Source of the DNA: Bacteroidales bacterium
GTDB taxonomy: Bacteria > Bacteroidota > Bacteroidia > Bacteroidales > Paludibacteraceae
DNA length: 22,444 bases
Assembly (NCBI GenBank): GCA_900769035.1
Contig: CAAGFD010000265.1
Location: 1 to 22,444 of the forward strand
Direction of reading: 5' to 3'
Shown here: one piece after another, positions 9,075 to 16,658 of the stretch
Layout: each line of letters opens with the position of its first letter
Numbering within the stretch: the stretch's first letter is position 1
Notes under the pieces: generated by a model
Seen by the model: only the letters and a program-made list of their open reading frames with translations
The model's database searches: none
What the model was told of the DNA's origin: nothing
Position numbers and translations under genes: made by a program

Positions 9075-10391
9075 TTATTGTTTCTCTTTTACGAACATCA
9101 CGGAGAATGCGGCACAAATGAGGAATATACCCGAAAGCACAAGCATCCAAATGGAGTTCGAAGCAAAGCAATATTTCAGTATCAACCCGCTAAACAGAGC
9201 ATTAACTATTTGCGGAATTGTGATAAAGAAGTTGAATATGCCCATATAGACACCCATCTTATTTTGTGGCAAATTCGGAGCCAACATAGCATAAGGCATA
9301 GCGAGGATAGAAGCCCAAGCGACACCAATACCCACCATTGGCAGAATAAGTAAATTTTTATCGGTAATAAAAAACATAGCTATCAGGCTGATAGCACCGA
9401 TAGAAAGAGCGATGGAATGGGTAGTTTTTCTACCCAACTTATTGGAAATAGGTATAAGGAACAAGGCAAAGAGCATAGCCACAAAGTTATACACGCCAAA
9501 TAATATTCCCACCCAATCACCTGCTTGTTGGTATAATTCCGTATTAGGATCGGTTTCATTAAAGATATTCAAAGCGACAGCCGGAGTGGTATATACCCAC
9601 ATACCGAACAGAGCAATCCAAGAAAAGAATTGAACCAACCCCAATTGTTTCATGATATGAGGCATATTGGCAACATCGCGGAACATCTCAGAAAATTTTG
9701 GGCGTTCGTTTGTCACCGTTTCACCGTTAAATTCAGCCAATTCTTGAGGCGAATACTCTTTAGTTTTTATCACTGTCCAAATAATAGTAAACAGCAAAAT
9801 CACAGCGGCAATGTAGAAAGAATATACCAAGTTAAGAGGCACACCGCCATCTGTTACACCGGTACCGATACCGAACCAATTCAGAAGCACGTAAGGCAAC
9901 CAAGAACCCACAACGGCACCAATACCGATAAGGAAGGTTTGCACGGCAAAGCCCACAGTAGCTTGCTTAGCCGGCAGCATATCAGCCACTAAAGCACGAA
10001 ACGGCTCCATAGTGACGTTAATACTAGCATCCATTATCATCAAAAAACCCGCACCAACGAAAACTGCCGGTAAAAATTTTGCGAATAACCCGGCATTAGG
10101 CATAAGTATCAAAGCAATAGCAGTGATAATTGCACCGGCAAGGAAGAAAGGCCTTCGACGACCGAGTTTACACCAAGTATTATCACTATAATGACCCACG
10201 ATAGGCTGAACAATCATACCTGTAAGAGGAGCCACAATCCAGAACCAAGAGAGGTGAGCCACATCGGCACCATATGTTTGCAATATTCGGCTGGCATTAG
10301 CGTTTTGGATAGCAAAACCCATTTGTATACCCATAAAGCCCAAGCTCATACTAAGTATACTACCGAACGACAATAAAGGTTTATTTTTCAT
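9075..10391 (-). CDS. MFS sugar transporter (SLC45/maltose-sucrose type)
   Basis: This 438-residue inner-membrane protein has about twelve hydrophobic segments. The N-terminal half shows APLTGMIVQPIVGHYSD followed by GRRRPFF, the loop pattern of the sucrose/maltose proton symporters (SLC45/GPH-like), and a second LGRK loop lies in the C-terminal half. It most likely imports maltose or short maltodextrins released by the two GH13 enzymes encoded directly downstream. An ATG 18 bases further upstream (10409) is in frame. I prefer 10391 because the predicted promoter at 10421-10450 would leave only a few leader bases before 10409, and because the shorter form starts with a normal MKNKPLL segment. 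As the first gene of the ten-gene minus-strand run, its promoter probably drives the whole set. Exact sugar specificity cannot be read from sequence. Confidence 0.92.
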   Translation of the reverse strand: MKNKPLLSFGSILSMSLGFMGIQMGFAIQNANASRILQTYGADVAHLSWFWIVAPLTGMIVQPIVGHYSDNTWCKLGRRRPFFLAGAIITAIALILMPNAGLFAKFLPAVFVGAGFLMIMDASINVTMEPFRALVADMLPAKQATVGFAVQTFLIGIGAVVGSWLPYVLLNWFGIGTGVTDGGVPLNLVYSFYIAAVILLFTIIWTVIKTKEYSPQELAEFNGETVTNERPKFSEMFRDVANMPHIMKQLGLVQFFSWIALFGMWVYTTPAVALNIFNETDPNTELYQQAGDWVGILFGVYNFVAMLFALFLIPISNKLGRKTTHSIALSIGAISLIAMFFITDKNLLILPMVGIGVAWASILAMPYAMLAPNLPQNKMGVYMGIFNFFITIPQIVNALFSGLILKYCFASNSIWMLVLSGIFLICAAFSVMFVKEKQ

Positions 10392-10420
10392 ACAAAAAAA
10401 GAAGTACACATTATACTTTG

Positions 10421-10450
10421 CAAATTTACAAAAAATTAGTTGATTGACAA
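10421..10450 (-). promoter_or_regulatory. promoter of the MFS-GH13-rml operon
   Basis: On the minus strand TAAATTTG (10421-10428) matches the Bacteroides -7 consensus TAnnTTTG, and TTG (10448-10450) lies 19 bases upstream at the -33 position. Transcription would start near 10415, giving a leader of about 24 bases. The -33 element overlaps a perfect inverted repeat, GATTG-A-CAATC, at 10442-10452, which could be an operator. Confidence 0.7.
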
Positions 10451-10452
10451 TC
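10442..10452. promoter_or_regulatory. candidate operator palindrome GATTGACAATC
   Basis: This is a perfect 5-base inverted repeat around a single central base. It overlaps the -33 element of the leftward operon promoter and lies about 50 bases upstream of the frr -33 element. The position suits a regulator of the sugar operon, but no regulator gene is encoded beside it. A palindrome this short can occur by chance. Confidence 0.3.
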
Positions 10453-10499
10453 GAAAAAATCCATTATTATGACTATAAAAAAAATAACGAGGAACATTG

Positions 10500-10530
10500 T
10501 TGTATAAAATAAAAAAAAACACTACCTTTG
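10500..10530 (+). promoter_or_regulatory. promoter of the frr operon
   Basis: TACCTTTG at 10523-10530 matches the Bacteroides -7 element, and TTG at 10500-10502 lies 20 bases upstream. The predicted start near 10535 leaves a leader of roughly 38 bases before the frr ATG. The leader is A-rich and shows no well-placed Shine-Dalgarno sequence. Confidence 0.75.
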
Positions 10531-10572
10531 CGAAGTATATAATAAAAAAGAGGACAATTTAAACTAAACAAT

Positions 10573-11136
10573 ATGGACGAAAGAGTAAAACCAATCATTG
10601 CTTCCGCATCGGAAGATATGGAAGGTGCGATAATGTTTCTTGATGATGCATTAGCTCACATCCGTGCCGGCAAGGCTAATCCGCGTATTGTAGACGGTGT
10701 AAGAGTAGATTATTATGGTAGCATGGTGCCTATTTCCAATGTAGCAAACATATCTACACCGGATGCAAAAACCATACAAATTCAAGCGTGGGAAAAGAAC
10801 ATGATACCGGTGATAGAAAAAGCTTTAATCAATTCTGATATAGGTATTATGCCTGTCAATAACGGAGAAGTCATCCGTCTTTGCATGCCACCACTCACAG
10901 AAGAGCGTCGTCGTCAATTGGTAAAATCGGCGAATTCGGCAGGTGAAGAAGCTAAAGTATCTATCCGAAATGCTCGCCGTGAGGCAAACGACAAGCTCAA
11001 AAAAGAGCAAAAAAACGGACTCCCTGAGGACGTAGAAAAAGATAGCGAAGCAGAAGTACAAAAAGTTCATGACAAATACATCAAAAAAGTAGACGAATTA
11101 CTTGCTGCTAAAGAAAAAGAGATCATGACCATTTAA
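10573..11136 (+). CDS. frr: ribosome recycling factor
   Basis: RRF splits post-termination ribosomes together with EF-G in the cytoplasm. The 187-residue product has family length and the typical sequence: RAGKANPRIVDGVRVDYYG near the N-terminus, the PPLTEERRRQLVK segment, then a long helical C-terminus rich in Lys and Glu (VRKVHD-type pattern, here VQKVHDKYIKKVDELL). The start is set by homology to RRF N-termini and by the promoter 43 bases upstream. It opens a plus-strand cluster with the Omp85-like gene 9 bases downstream. Identification is firm. Confidence 0.98.
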   Translation: MDERVKPIIASASEDMEGAIMFLDDALAHIRAGKANPRIVDGVRVDYYGSMVPISNVANISTPDAKTIQIQAWEKNMIPVIEKALINSDIGIMPVNNGEVIRLCMPPLTEERRRQLVKSANSAGEEAKVSIRNARREANDKLKKEQKNGLPEDVEKDSEAEVQKVHDKYIKKVDELLAAKEKEIMTI

Positions 11137-11145
11137 ATATTTTTT

Positions 11146-12378
11146 ATGGCTTTGAATAAACATAATACAATTTGCTTGAGAAAAAACATTCTCAGGCAAA
11201 TTGTTATTGTATTTATAATAGCACTACTATCAACGGAAATTGCTCTTCCTCAGCAGTATGAATCTGCCGAGCAAATCTCCGATACTACAGAAATCGACAT
11301 TTCAAAATCATCATCAAAAGAAACCGGCAATAGGTGGAATTCGTTGATGAATTGGAATTTTATGGCGTTGCCATTTGCCAGCTATTCTCCGGAAACAAAT
11401 TGGCAATTTGGGCTTACGGGGGTATATTTTTTCAAAACCAACCAATGTCCCACTTATAGCGATATAAATTTTAACTTTTGCTATACCCTTAACAAACAAT
11501 GGATATTTAATATCAACTCAAGGCTGTATTTCAACAGTAAAATAAGGTGGTATCTCGATACCGACATTCACACACAACGATATCCGGATAAATTTTTCGG
11601 TATCAGCAATTCAGGAAACAATCTGCTGAGTAAATCAGCACACTATATTTCAAATTCGACATACTTTGAAGTTCGTCCGAGCTTTCACATTATCAACAAC
11701 TTCTATATAGGAGCTATATTTTCATTCCGATATAGCTACAACGATTTTGAGACTAATGACTATACTTATATTACCAACAGATACGATATATCTGGGTTAG
11801 AAAAAGAGTTTTATATCAAATACGGAGCAACATTTTTTTACGACACTCGCGATTACTCTTACTACCCTACCAAAGGAATATTTGTAAAAACGGCGATAAT
11901 GAGTTATCAACCTTTATTAAACGCTGAAGACATAACCGGCATAATCGACATAGACTATAGGCATTTTGTGCCGATATACAAAGATTTCTTATTTGCATAC
12001 CATTTTCGCAATCAATGGGCAATAGGCAAAACTCCATCATTTGAATTCATGCCCACTATAGGAGGACAAGACTTATTACGAGGAGTAAGGCAAAATATAT
12101 TCAAAGGCAATTGTCTCTATGCTTTAGATTTAGAATTTCGAATACCTATATGGAAATTCCTCAAAGGTACAGTATTTGCCTCTATCGGGGATGTAATCAA
12201 TATCGGAAAAGAGACAGAAACAATACCGAAAATCGGTTATGGAATAGGCTTAAGAGCGAATATACACGATGCACGCACTAACATACGCTTTGATGTAGCT
12301 CGCAACGCATTTGCCAAAACATACCAAAATTACGGCAACGAATGGAGTTTTTACTTCACTATTAAAGAAGCATTTTAA
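11146..12378 (+). CDS. Omp85/BamA-TamA-family outer-membrane barrel without POTRA domains
   Basis: This 410-residue protein is a predicted outer-membrane beta-barrel. A signal peptide with a long basic n-region (about 18 residues) precedes the hydrophobic core IVIVFIIALLS and a likely cleavage after ALP-Q. Alternating aromatic strands fill the rest and the protein ends in Phe. Omp85 hallmarks are YDTRDYSYYPTKG (232-244), a GGQDLLRGVR stretch (306-315) that corresponds to the loop-6 VRGF/Y motif, and GIGLRANI near the end. There is no room for POTRA repeats, so it resembles the short surface-antigen barrels of Bacteroidota rather than BamA itself; its cargo, if any, is unknown. It begins 9 bases after frr and ends 9 bases before rsgA. 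A strong inverted repeat lies inside its signal-peptide codons (11167-11204). Confidence 0.85.
   Translation: MALNKHNTICLRKNILRQIVIVFIIALLSTEIALPQQYESAEQISDTTEIDISKSSSKETGNRWNSLMNWNFMALPFASYSPETNWQFGLTGVYFFKTNQCPTYSDINFNFCYTLNKQWIFNINSRLYFNSKIRWYLDTDIHTQRYPDKFFGISNSGNNLLSKSAHYISNSTYFEVRPSFHIINNFYIGAIFSFRYSYNDFETNDYTYITNRYDISGLEKEFYIKYGATFFYDTRDYSYYPTKGIFVKTAIMSYQPLLNAEDITGIIDIDYRHFVPIYKDFLFAYHFRNQWAIGKTPSFEFMPTIGGQDLLRGVRQNIFKGNCLYALDLEFRIPIWKFLKGTVFASIGDVINIGKETETIPKIGYGIGLRANIHDARTNIRFDVARNAFAKTYQNYGNEWSFYFTIKEAF
11167..11204 (+). terminator. hairpin inside the Omp85-like gene, possible attenuator or frr terminator
   Basis: Arms 11167-11182 and 11189-11204 pair over 16 positions with one G-U wobble around the six-base loop AAAACA. 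A U-rich but interrupted stretch follows. It begins 31 bases after the frr stop and lies within codons 8-20 of the next gene, so it would act as an intrinsic terminator with read-through, or as a translational control hairpin. It could also be accidental within coding sequence, although 15 of 16 Watson-Crick pairs makes that unlikely. Confidence 0.5.
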
Positions 12379-12387
12379 CAATAAAAT

Positions 12388-13299
12388 ATGACAGGATTCG
12401 TTATAAAAACCACAGGACCGGATTATACGGTACGTAGTACTGAAGGTGATTTCGTATGTAAAATAAAAGGTAATTTCCGCATTAAAGGGATAAAAGCCAC
12501 CAACCCTATTACAGTAGGAGATATTGTGGATTTCGACCCGGCTCAAGGCTATATCACAGAATTACACGATAGGCGCAACTATATAGTGCGCAAGCCAACT
12601 AACCTAAGCAAACAGCTGCACATCATAGCCGCTAATATCGATTTGAGCCTTCTGGTAATAACGATAAAAAATCCGGAAACATCCACTACATTTATTGACA
12701 GATTTTTAACGACAGCCGAAGCCTATCACGTACCGGTAACCCTAATATTCAACAAAACCGACTTACTCACGGAAGAGGAATCAGAATACCTCGAAGCCCT
12801 TGAATATCTATACAGAAATATAGGATACAACACGATACGCACATCAGCCATTTCCGGCGATGGAATCGAGGAAATTCGAAAATTATTACCCGGAAAATTC
12901 ACTCTCTTATCAGGCAATTCGGGAGTAGGAAAAAGCACTATACTCAACAAAATCATCCCCGAAGCCAATGCCAGAACCGCAAACATATCAGAGAGTCATC
13001 ATAAAGGGATGCACACTACCACATTCAGTGAGATGTATGAAGTAGACAGCAACTCTTATCTTATCGACACTCCGGGAATAAAAGGATTCGGAATGTTTGA
13101 TATGGAAAAAGACGAAATATCACATTTCTTTCCGGAGATATTCAAGATAGGGCAAGAGTGTAAATTCAACAATTGTACGCACACGCACGAACCGGGATGT
13201 GCAGTACTAAAAGCATTAGACGAGCACCTAATTTCACAAAGCAGATACAGAAGTTATCTCAGTATAAGAGAAGACGCAACTGAATCGAAATATAGATAA
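12388..13299 (+). CDS. rsgA: ribosome small-subunit-dependent GTPase A
   Basis: RsgA (YjeQ) is a late-stage 30S assembly GTPase. The 303-residue protein has an N-terminal OB-fold (about 1-70) followed by the circularly permuted GTPase order that defines the family: G4 NKTD (122-125), then the P-loop GNSGVGKST (176-184), then G3 DTPG (227-230). The C-terminal zinc knuckle is complete with Cys258, Cys263, His265 and Cys271. It is placed 9 bases after the Omp85-like gene and 5 bases before the histidine kinase gene. Identification is firm. Confidence 0.98.
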   Translation: MTGFVIKTTGPDYTVRSTEGDFVCKIKGNFRIKGIKATNPITVGDIVDFDPAQGYITELHDRRNYIVRKPTNLSKQLHIIAANIDLSLLVITIKNPETSTTFIDRFLTTAEAYHVPVTLIFNKTDLLTEEESEYLEALEYLYRNIGYNTIRTSAISGDGIEEIRKLLPGKFTLLSGNSGVGKSTILNKIIPEANARTANISESHHKGMHTTTFSEMYEVDSNSYLIDTPGIKGFGMFDMEKDEISHFFPEIFKIGQECKFNNCTHTHEPGCAVLKALDEHLISQSRYRSYLSIREDATESKYR

Positions 13300-13304
13300 T
13301 AACA

Positions 13305-14450
13305 ATGTTGAATAGAATCACGAGTAACTTTTGGCTATTCATATTTGCAATAGTATTGATAGTATTATCTCTGATTTTCACCAATACTCTTGTAAGTGAA
13401 TTAGCGAGAGAAGAGCAAAAAAAAGTAGAACTCTGGGCAGAAGCGACAGAGCAACTTGCTAACGGTGAATTCAGCGAATTTGCTTTCCAAATAGTGAAGC
13501 AAAACACGAACATACCCGTCATTGTAGTTGACTCAAATTACAACCTCATTTCATCGCGTAACTTCAAAGAACCACCCACAAATATCGACGAATATTACAA
13601 GAAACAGATTGAACGATTAAAACAAAACACACCGATTATCATTACATTAGATGAGGATGAAAAGCAATACATCTACTACGACAACTCATTCTTACTAAAG
13701 AAATTATCTATCTTCCCGTACGTTCAATTAATATTAATAACTATATTTTTAGCATTAGTAATATGGGTTATAACCACCAATAAACGTAACGAACAAAACA
13801 AGGTATGGGTAGGACTTAGTAAAGAGACTGCACATCAACTTGGCACACCGATTTCGTCATTAATAGCATGGAATGAGATATTAAAGCAGAACTACCCTGA
13901 AGATGAAACGATAGAAGAGCTTGACAAAGACATTAACCGATTGACTATAATAGCAGAAAGATTTTCCAAAATAGGTTCGGAACCGGAATTAAAGAAAGAG
14001 AACATAGAAAGTATTACCAAAGAAGTGATAGAATATATGTCGCATCGAACTTCAACGAAAATACAATACCACTACACATCGAAGACGTCGTACAGCACCG
14101 CACTACTCAACAAGCCCCTCTATACATGGGTATTGGAGAATGTTTGCAAAAATGCAATTGACGCCATGAATGGCAGCGGAAAACTCGATTTCTTGATTTT
14201 TGATAGTGGCACCCACATAATAACTGAAATAAAAGATACCGGGAAAGGTATTGAGCGACAGAATTATAAAAAGATATTCGAGCCGGGCTATACTACAAAA
14301 AAGAGAGGATGGGGATTGGGACTATCATTAGCGAAAAGGATTATTGTAGAATACCATAAAGGCAAGATATACGTTAAAAACTCGGAGATAAACGGAGGTA
14401 CAACTATAAGGATAGAAATACCCAATAAACCGTTAAGAGAGAGTAAGTAA
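13305..14450 (+). CDS. orphan membrane sensor histidine kinase
   Basis: This 381-residue histidine kinase has two membrane helices (about 10-30 and 137-157) that flank a sensor region of roughly 105 residues outside the cytoplasm. The kinase core shows the H-box SKETAHQLGTP with His177, an N-box ENVCKNAIDAM (Asn283), the G1 box DTGKGI, the F-box FEPGYTTK and the G2 box GWGLGL, so it should be able to autophosphorylate. No HAMP domain is evident; a short linker joins TM2 to the H-box. No response regulator gene accompanies it. It is the last gene of the frr cluster, 5 bases after rsgA, and is followed by a separate promoter for the next gene. The signal it senses and its partner regulator are unknown. 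Confidence 0.92.
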   Translation: MLNRITSNFWLFIFAIVLIVLSLIFTNTLVSELAREEQKKVELWAEATEQLANGEFSEFAFQIVKQNTNIPVIVVDSNYNLISSRNFKEPPTNIDEYYKKQIERLKQNTPIIITLDEDEKQYIYYDNSFLLKKLSIFPYVQLILITIFLALVIWVITTNKRNEQNKVWVGLSKETAHQLGTPISSLIAWNEILKQNYPEDETIEELDKDINRLTIIAERFSKIGSEPELKKENIESITKEVIEYMSHRTSTKIQYHYTSKTSYSTALLNKPLYTWVLENVCKNAIDAMNGSGKLDFLIFDSGTHIITEIKDTGKGIERQNYKKIFEPGYTTKKRGWGLGLSLAKRIIVEYHKGKIYVKNSEINGGTTIRIEIPNKPLRESK

Positions 14451-14515
14451 GCCATATTTTATATAAAAAATAAAAAAACTCAGAGAAAAATCTTTTCTAA
14501 TTCAAAAAAAAAGTG

Positions 14516-14523
14516 TAACTTTG
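14516..14523 (+). promoter_or_regulatory. promoter (-7 element) of the DUF177-rpmF operon
   Basis: TAACTTTG fits the TAnnTTTG consensus and lies 28 bases before the DUF177 start codon. The matching -33 position holds TTTTC rather than TTTG, so the upstream element is weak. A short inverted repeat, AGAAAA-ATC-TTTTCT at 14484-14498, overlaps that position and may help end transcription from the kinase gene. Confidence 0.6.
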
Positions 14524-14551
14524 CACCGCTTTTTGTATAGGTAGGCACAAT

Positions 14552-15079
14552 ATGAATGCTTTAGAACAATACAGATTGGAACTGAAATCATTACCTATTG
14601 GAGAACATGAATTTAGCTTTGTGTTAGACAATAATTTTTTCAAAGCCATTGAAGGAGATGAGATAAAAGAAGGTAATGTATCAGCGACGATATCCGTAGA
14701 AAAAACAGCACATAACATCACATTAAATATTGACCTTCTTGGTGAAGTAACCACAATTTGTGACAGATGTTTAGACCCTCTGACTATTGAAGTAGACGCA
14801 CTACAAACGCTATATATCAAGTTCGGAGAAAGCTATCAAGAGGAGAGTGATGATCAAATTACCATACCGGAAGATGAAGCGTATTTTGATATTTCTTGGA
14901 TATTATACGAATATGTAGCACTATCATTACCATTAAAGAAAGTGCATCCAGAAAACGAATGTAACCCGGAAATGATAAAGATACTTCATCAACACGAAGG
15001 CACAATTGCCGATACAAAAACAACTGAGACAAATAAGGTTGACCCGCGATGGGCTTCCTTGAAAGATATTATTAGTTAA
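14552..15079 (+). CDS. yceD: DUF177/YceD-family protein
   Basis: This 175-residue protein belongs to the DUF177 (YceD) family, which is usually encoded immediately before rpmF. In other bacteria and in plants the family is tied to 23S rRNA accumulation, though its exact action is unsettled. Visible signatures are the CDRC pair (Cys70 and Cys73) followed by LDPLTIEV, the acidic middle segment, the LPLKKVHPENEC stretch (127-137), and the C-terminal DPRWASLKDI. The ATG at 14552 fits both the family N-terminus and the promoter. The gene precedes rpmF by 19 bases, the classic arrangement; in many genomes fabH follows next, but here it does not. Confidence 0.93.
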   Translation: MNALEQYRLELKSLPIGEHEFSFVLDNNFFKAIEGDEIKEGNVSATISVEKTAHNITLNIDLLGEVTTICDRCLDPLTIEVDALQTLYIKFGESYQEESDDQITIPEDEAYFDISWILYEYVALSLPLKKVHPENECNPEMIKILHQHEGTIADTKTTETNKVDPRWASLKDIIS

Positions 15080-15098
15080 CGTAAAATTTAATTACAAA

Positions 15099-15281
15099 AT
15101 GGCACATCCTAAGCGAAAACATTCGAAACAACGCACAGCTAAACGTCGTACACATGATAAAGCTGTAGCTCCTACACTTGCCGTTTGCTCTAATTGTGGT
15201 GCTATGCACATCTACCACACTGTATGCCCTGAATGCGGATATTATCGTGGTAAATTAGCTATCGAGAAAAAAGAAGCATAA
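15099..15281 (+). CDS. rpmF: 50S ribosomal protein L32
   Basis: This 60-residue ribosomal protein begins MAHPKRKHSKQRTAKRR, as Bacteroidota L32 does. It keeps the zinc-binding form with CSNC (Cys30 and Cys33) and CPEC (Cys43 and Cys46). It is cotranscribed with the DUF177 gene and ends 22 bases before a strong terminator hairpin. The presence of all four cysteines means this is the zinc-dependent paralogue type. Identification is firm. Confidence 0.98.
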   Translation: MAHPKRKHSKQRTAKRRTHDKAVAPTLAVCSNCGAMHIYHTVCPECGYYRGKLAIEKKEA

Positions 15282-15303
15282 CATTACGTTTCGAAAAGAA
15301 AGA

Positions 15304-15341
15304 AAAAAAAGAGAAATTCATTTATGGATTTCTCTTTTTTT
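15304..15341. terminator. bidirectional terminator between rpmF and the PhoR-like kinase gene
   Basis: A perfect 14-bp inverted repeat pairs 15304-15317 with 15328-15341 around a 10-base loop. It consists of a run of seven A, then GAGAAAT, mirrored by ATTTCTC and seven T. The A and T runs give a U-tract in both directions, matching the convergent genes on either side. Confidence 0.88.
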
Positions 15342-15372
15342 ATTATCATTACAAAAGCAAAATACGTATAAG

Positions 15373-16614
15373 TTACCTATGAATAGAGAAGAAAAACTCA
15401 AGTCCTCCGCCAGGGAGTTTATGAACATCGATATTACCCTTATGGAGCAGAACTGCGTTCTTCACAATTGCGAGACCCAATCCGGTACCGCCGAGTTTAC
15501 GACTACGCCCCTTATCAACGCGATAAAACCGCTCAAAAAGGCGAGGCAAATGTTTCTCTTCCACACCCACCCCATTATCACTAAAGACGAAATTAAAATA
15601 TTGCGGGTCGGAATAAGTCATAGAAAGCCTTATCGTAACACCTTCACCGGCATAAGCAATAGAGTTATCCATCAGATTTCGGAAAATGGAGTAAAGTAGC
15701 GATTTATTACCCGTCACAATAATATCAGGAGGTAAACTAATCACCAATTCATCGCCTTTTCCCTTAACCATATCCTCTGTATCTCTCAATACATCATAAA
15801 TAATCTCTACTAAGTCGACTTGCTCTTTTTCGTAAGCGACCTTACTATCATCCATCTTATTAAGGGTAGAGATATCTTGCAACAAAGCGCTAAGTCGCTT
15901 AGATTGCAAATAAGCTTTATTGATAAAATGATTTTTGTTTTCGGCATCCAAGTCAGGATTATTAACGATACTCTCCATATAACCAAGCACGGCAGCAACC
16001 GGCGTTTTCAGTTCGTGAGAAACATTCTGAGTCAATTGGCGTTTAAGTCTATTCTCATTATCCTTTACCGATTTATAAAGCATATTAGAGATAAGAGCAA
16101 TAGCTACCATCATAATAATAAGCAAGATAGCGAAGATATACAAAAATTGGAGATTAGCCTTCAAAGCATCAACAACTGAGACATTATACGGTAGAGCAAG
16201 GCGAATAAATAAATCGTCATACCTTTGGGCATAATAATAATAGTTTATACCATTAGTAGCAGACATACGGATGTCGTAAGCCGATTCAAAATTTTTCAAA
16301 GCCACAATTTCGGGGCGTGAAAGATGATTTTCGCCATAAATAGAATCGGAATAGGTATCAAAAAAGACATTACCCAAAGTATCCATCATTGTAACTCGAA
16401 TAGCAGTATCGGGCAACATACACACCAGAGCATAAAGATTTGTATCTGCCAATTGATAGTTATGATAGATGATATCGCTATAAGCACCAACACGAGAATT
16501 CAACTGTTCCAAACGGAAATTTTTCTCACGTTGATATTGGAATACCGACACAACCACCATCATTACAATGAAGAGGAGGGAATAATAGATAAAGAGTTTC
16601 AAGTTTAATTTCAT
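15373..16614 (-). CDS. PhoR-like sensor histidine kinase
   Basis: This 413-residue membrane kinase has TM helices at about 6-25 and 156-176 that enclose a periplasmic sensor domain of about 130 residues. A short linker and the dimerisation H-box QNVSHELKTPVAAV (His200) come next. The ATPase part has N-box RNLMDNSIAYA (Asn317), DNGVGV, LFERFYRVD and the GGTGLGLAIVK G2 box. This pattern is the HisKA/HATPase_c arrangement of PhoR, ResE and VicK kinases. It lies 44 bases after the response regulator gene on the same strand and is its obvious partner. The sensed signal is unknown; the PhoR label describes similarity of form and not a proven phosphate response. Confidence 0.93.
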   Translation of the reverse strand: MKLNLKLFIYYSLLFIVMMVVVSVFQYQREKNFRLEQLNSRVGAYSDIIYHNYQLADTNLYALVCMLPDTAIRVTMMDTLGNVFFDTYSDSIYGENHLSRPEIVALKNFESAYDIRMSATNGINYYYYAQRYDDLFIRLALPYNVSVVDALKANLQFLYIFAILLIIMMVAIALISNMLYKSVKDNENRLKRQLTQNVSHELKTPVAAVLGYMESIVNNPDLDAENKNHFINKAYLQSKRLSALLQDISTLNKMDDSKVAYEKEQVDLVEIIYDVLRDTEDMVKGKGDELVISLPPDIIVTGNKSLLYSIFRNLMDNSIAYAGEGVTIRLSMTYSDPQYFNFVFSDNGVGVEEKHLPRLFERFYRVDKGRSRKLGGTGLGLAIVKNAVLLHKGNIDVHKLPGGGLEFFFSIHR

Positions 16615-16658
16615 AGAATAGAAATAGATAAAAAGTAAAGTAAAGTAAACAGACTTAA

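Noticed and set aside
16634..16649. Short GTAAA repeats between the response regulator and kinase genes
   Set aside because: Only three five-base units in an AT-rich gap; too short to interpret.
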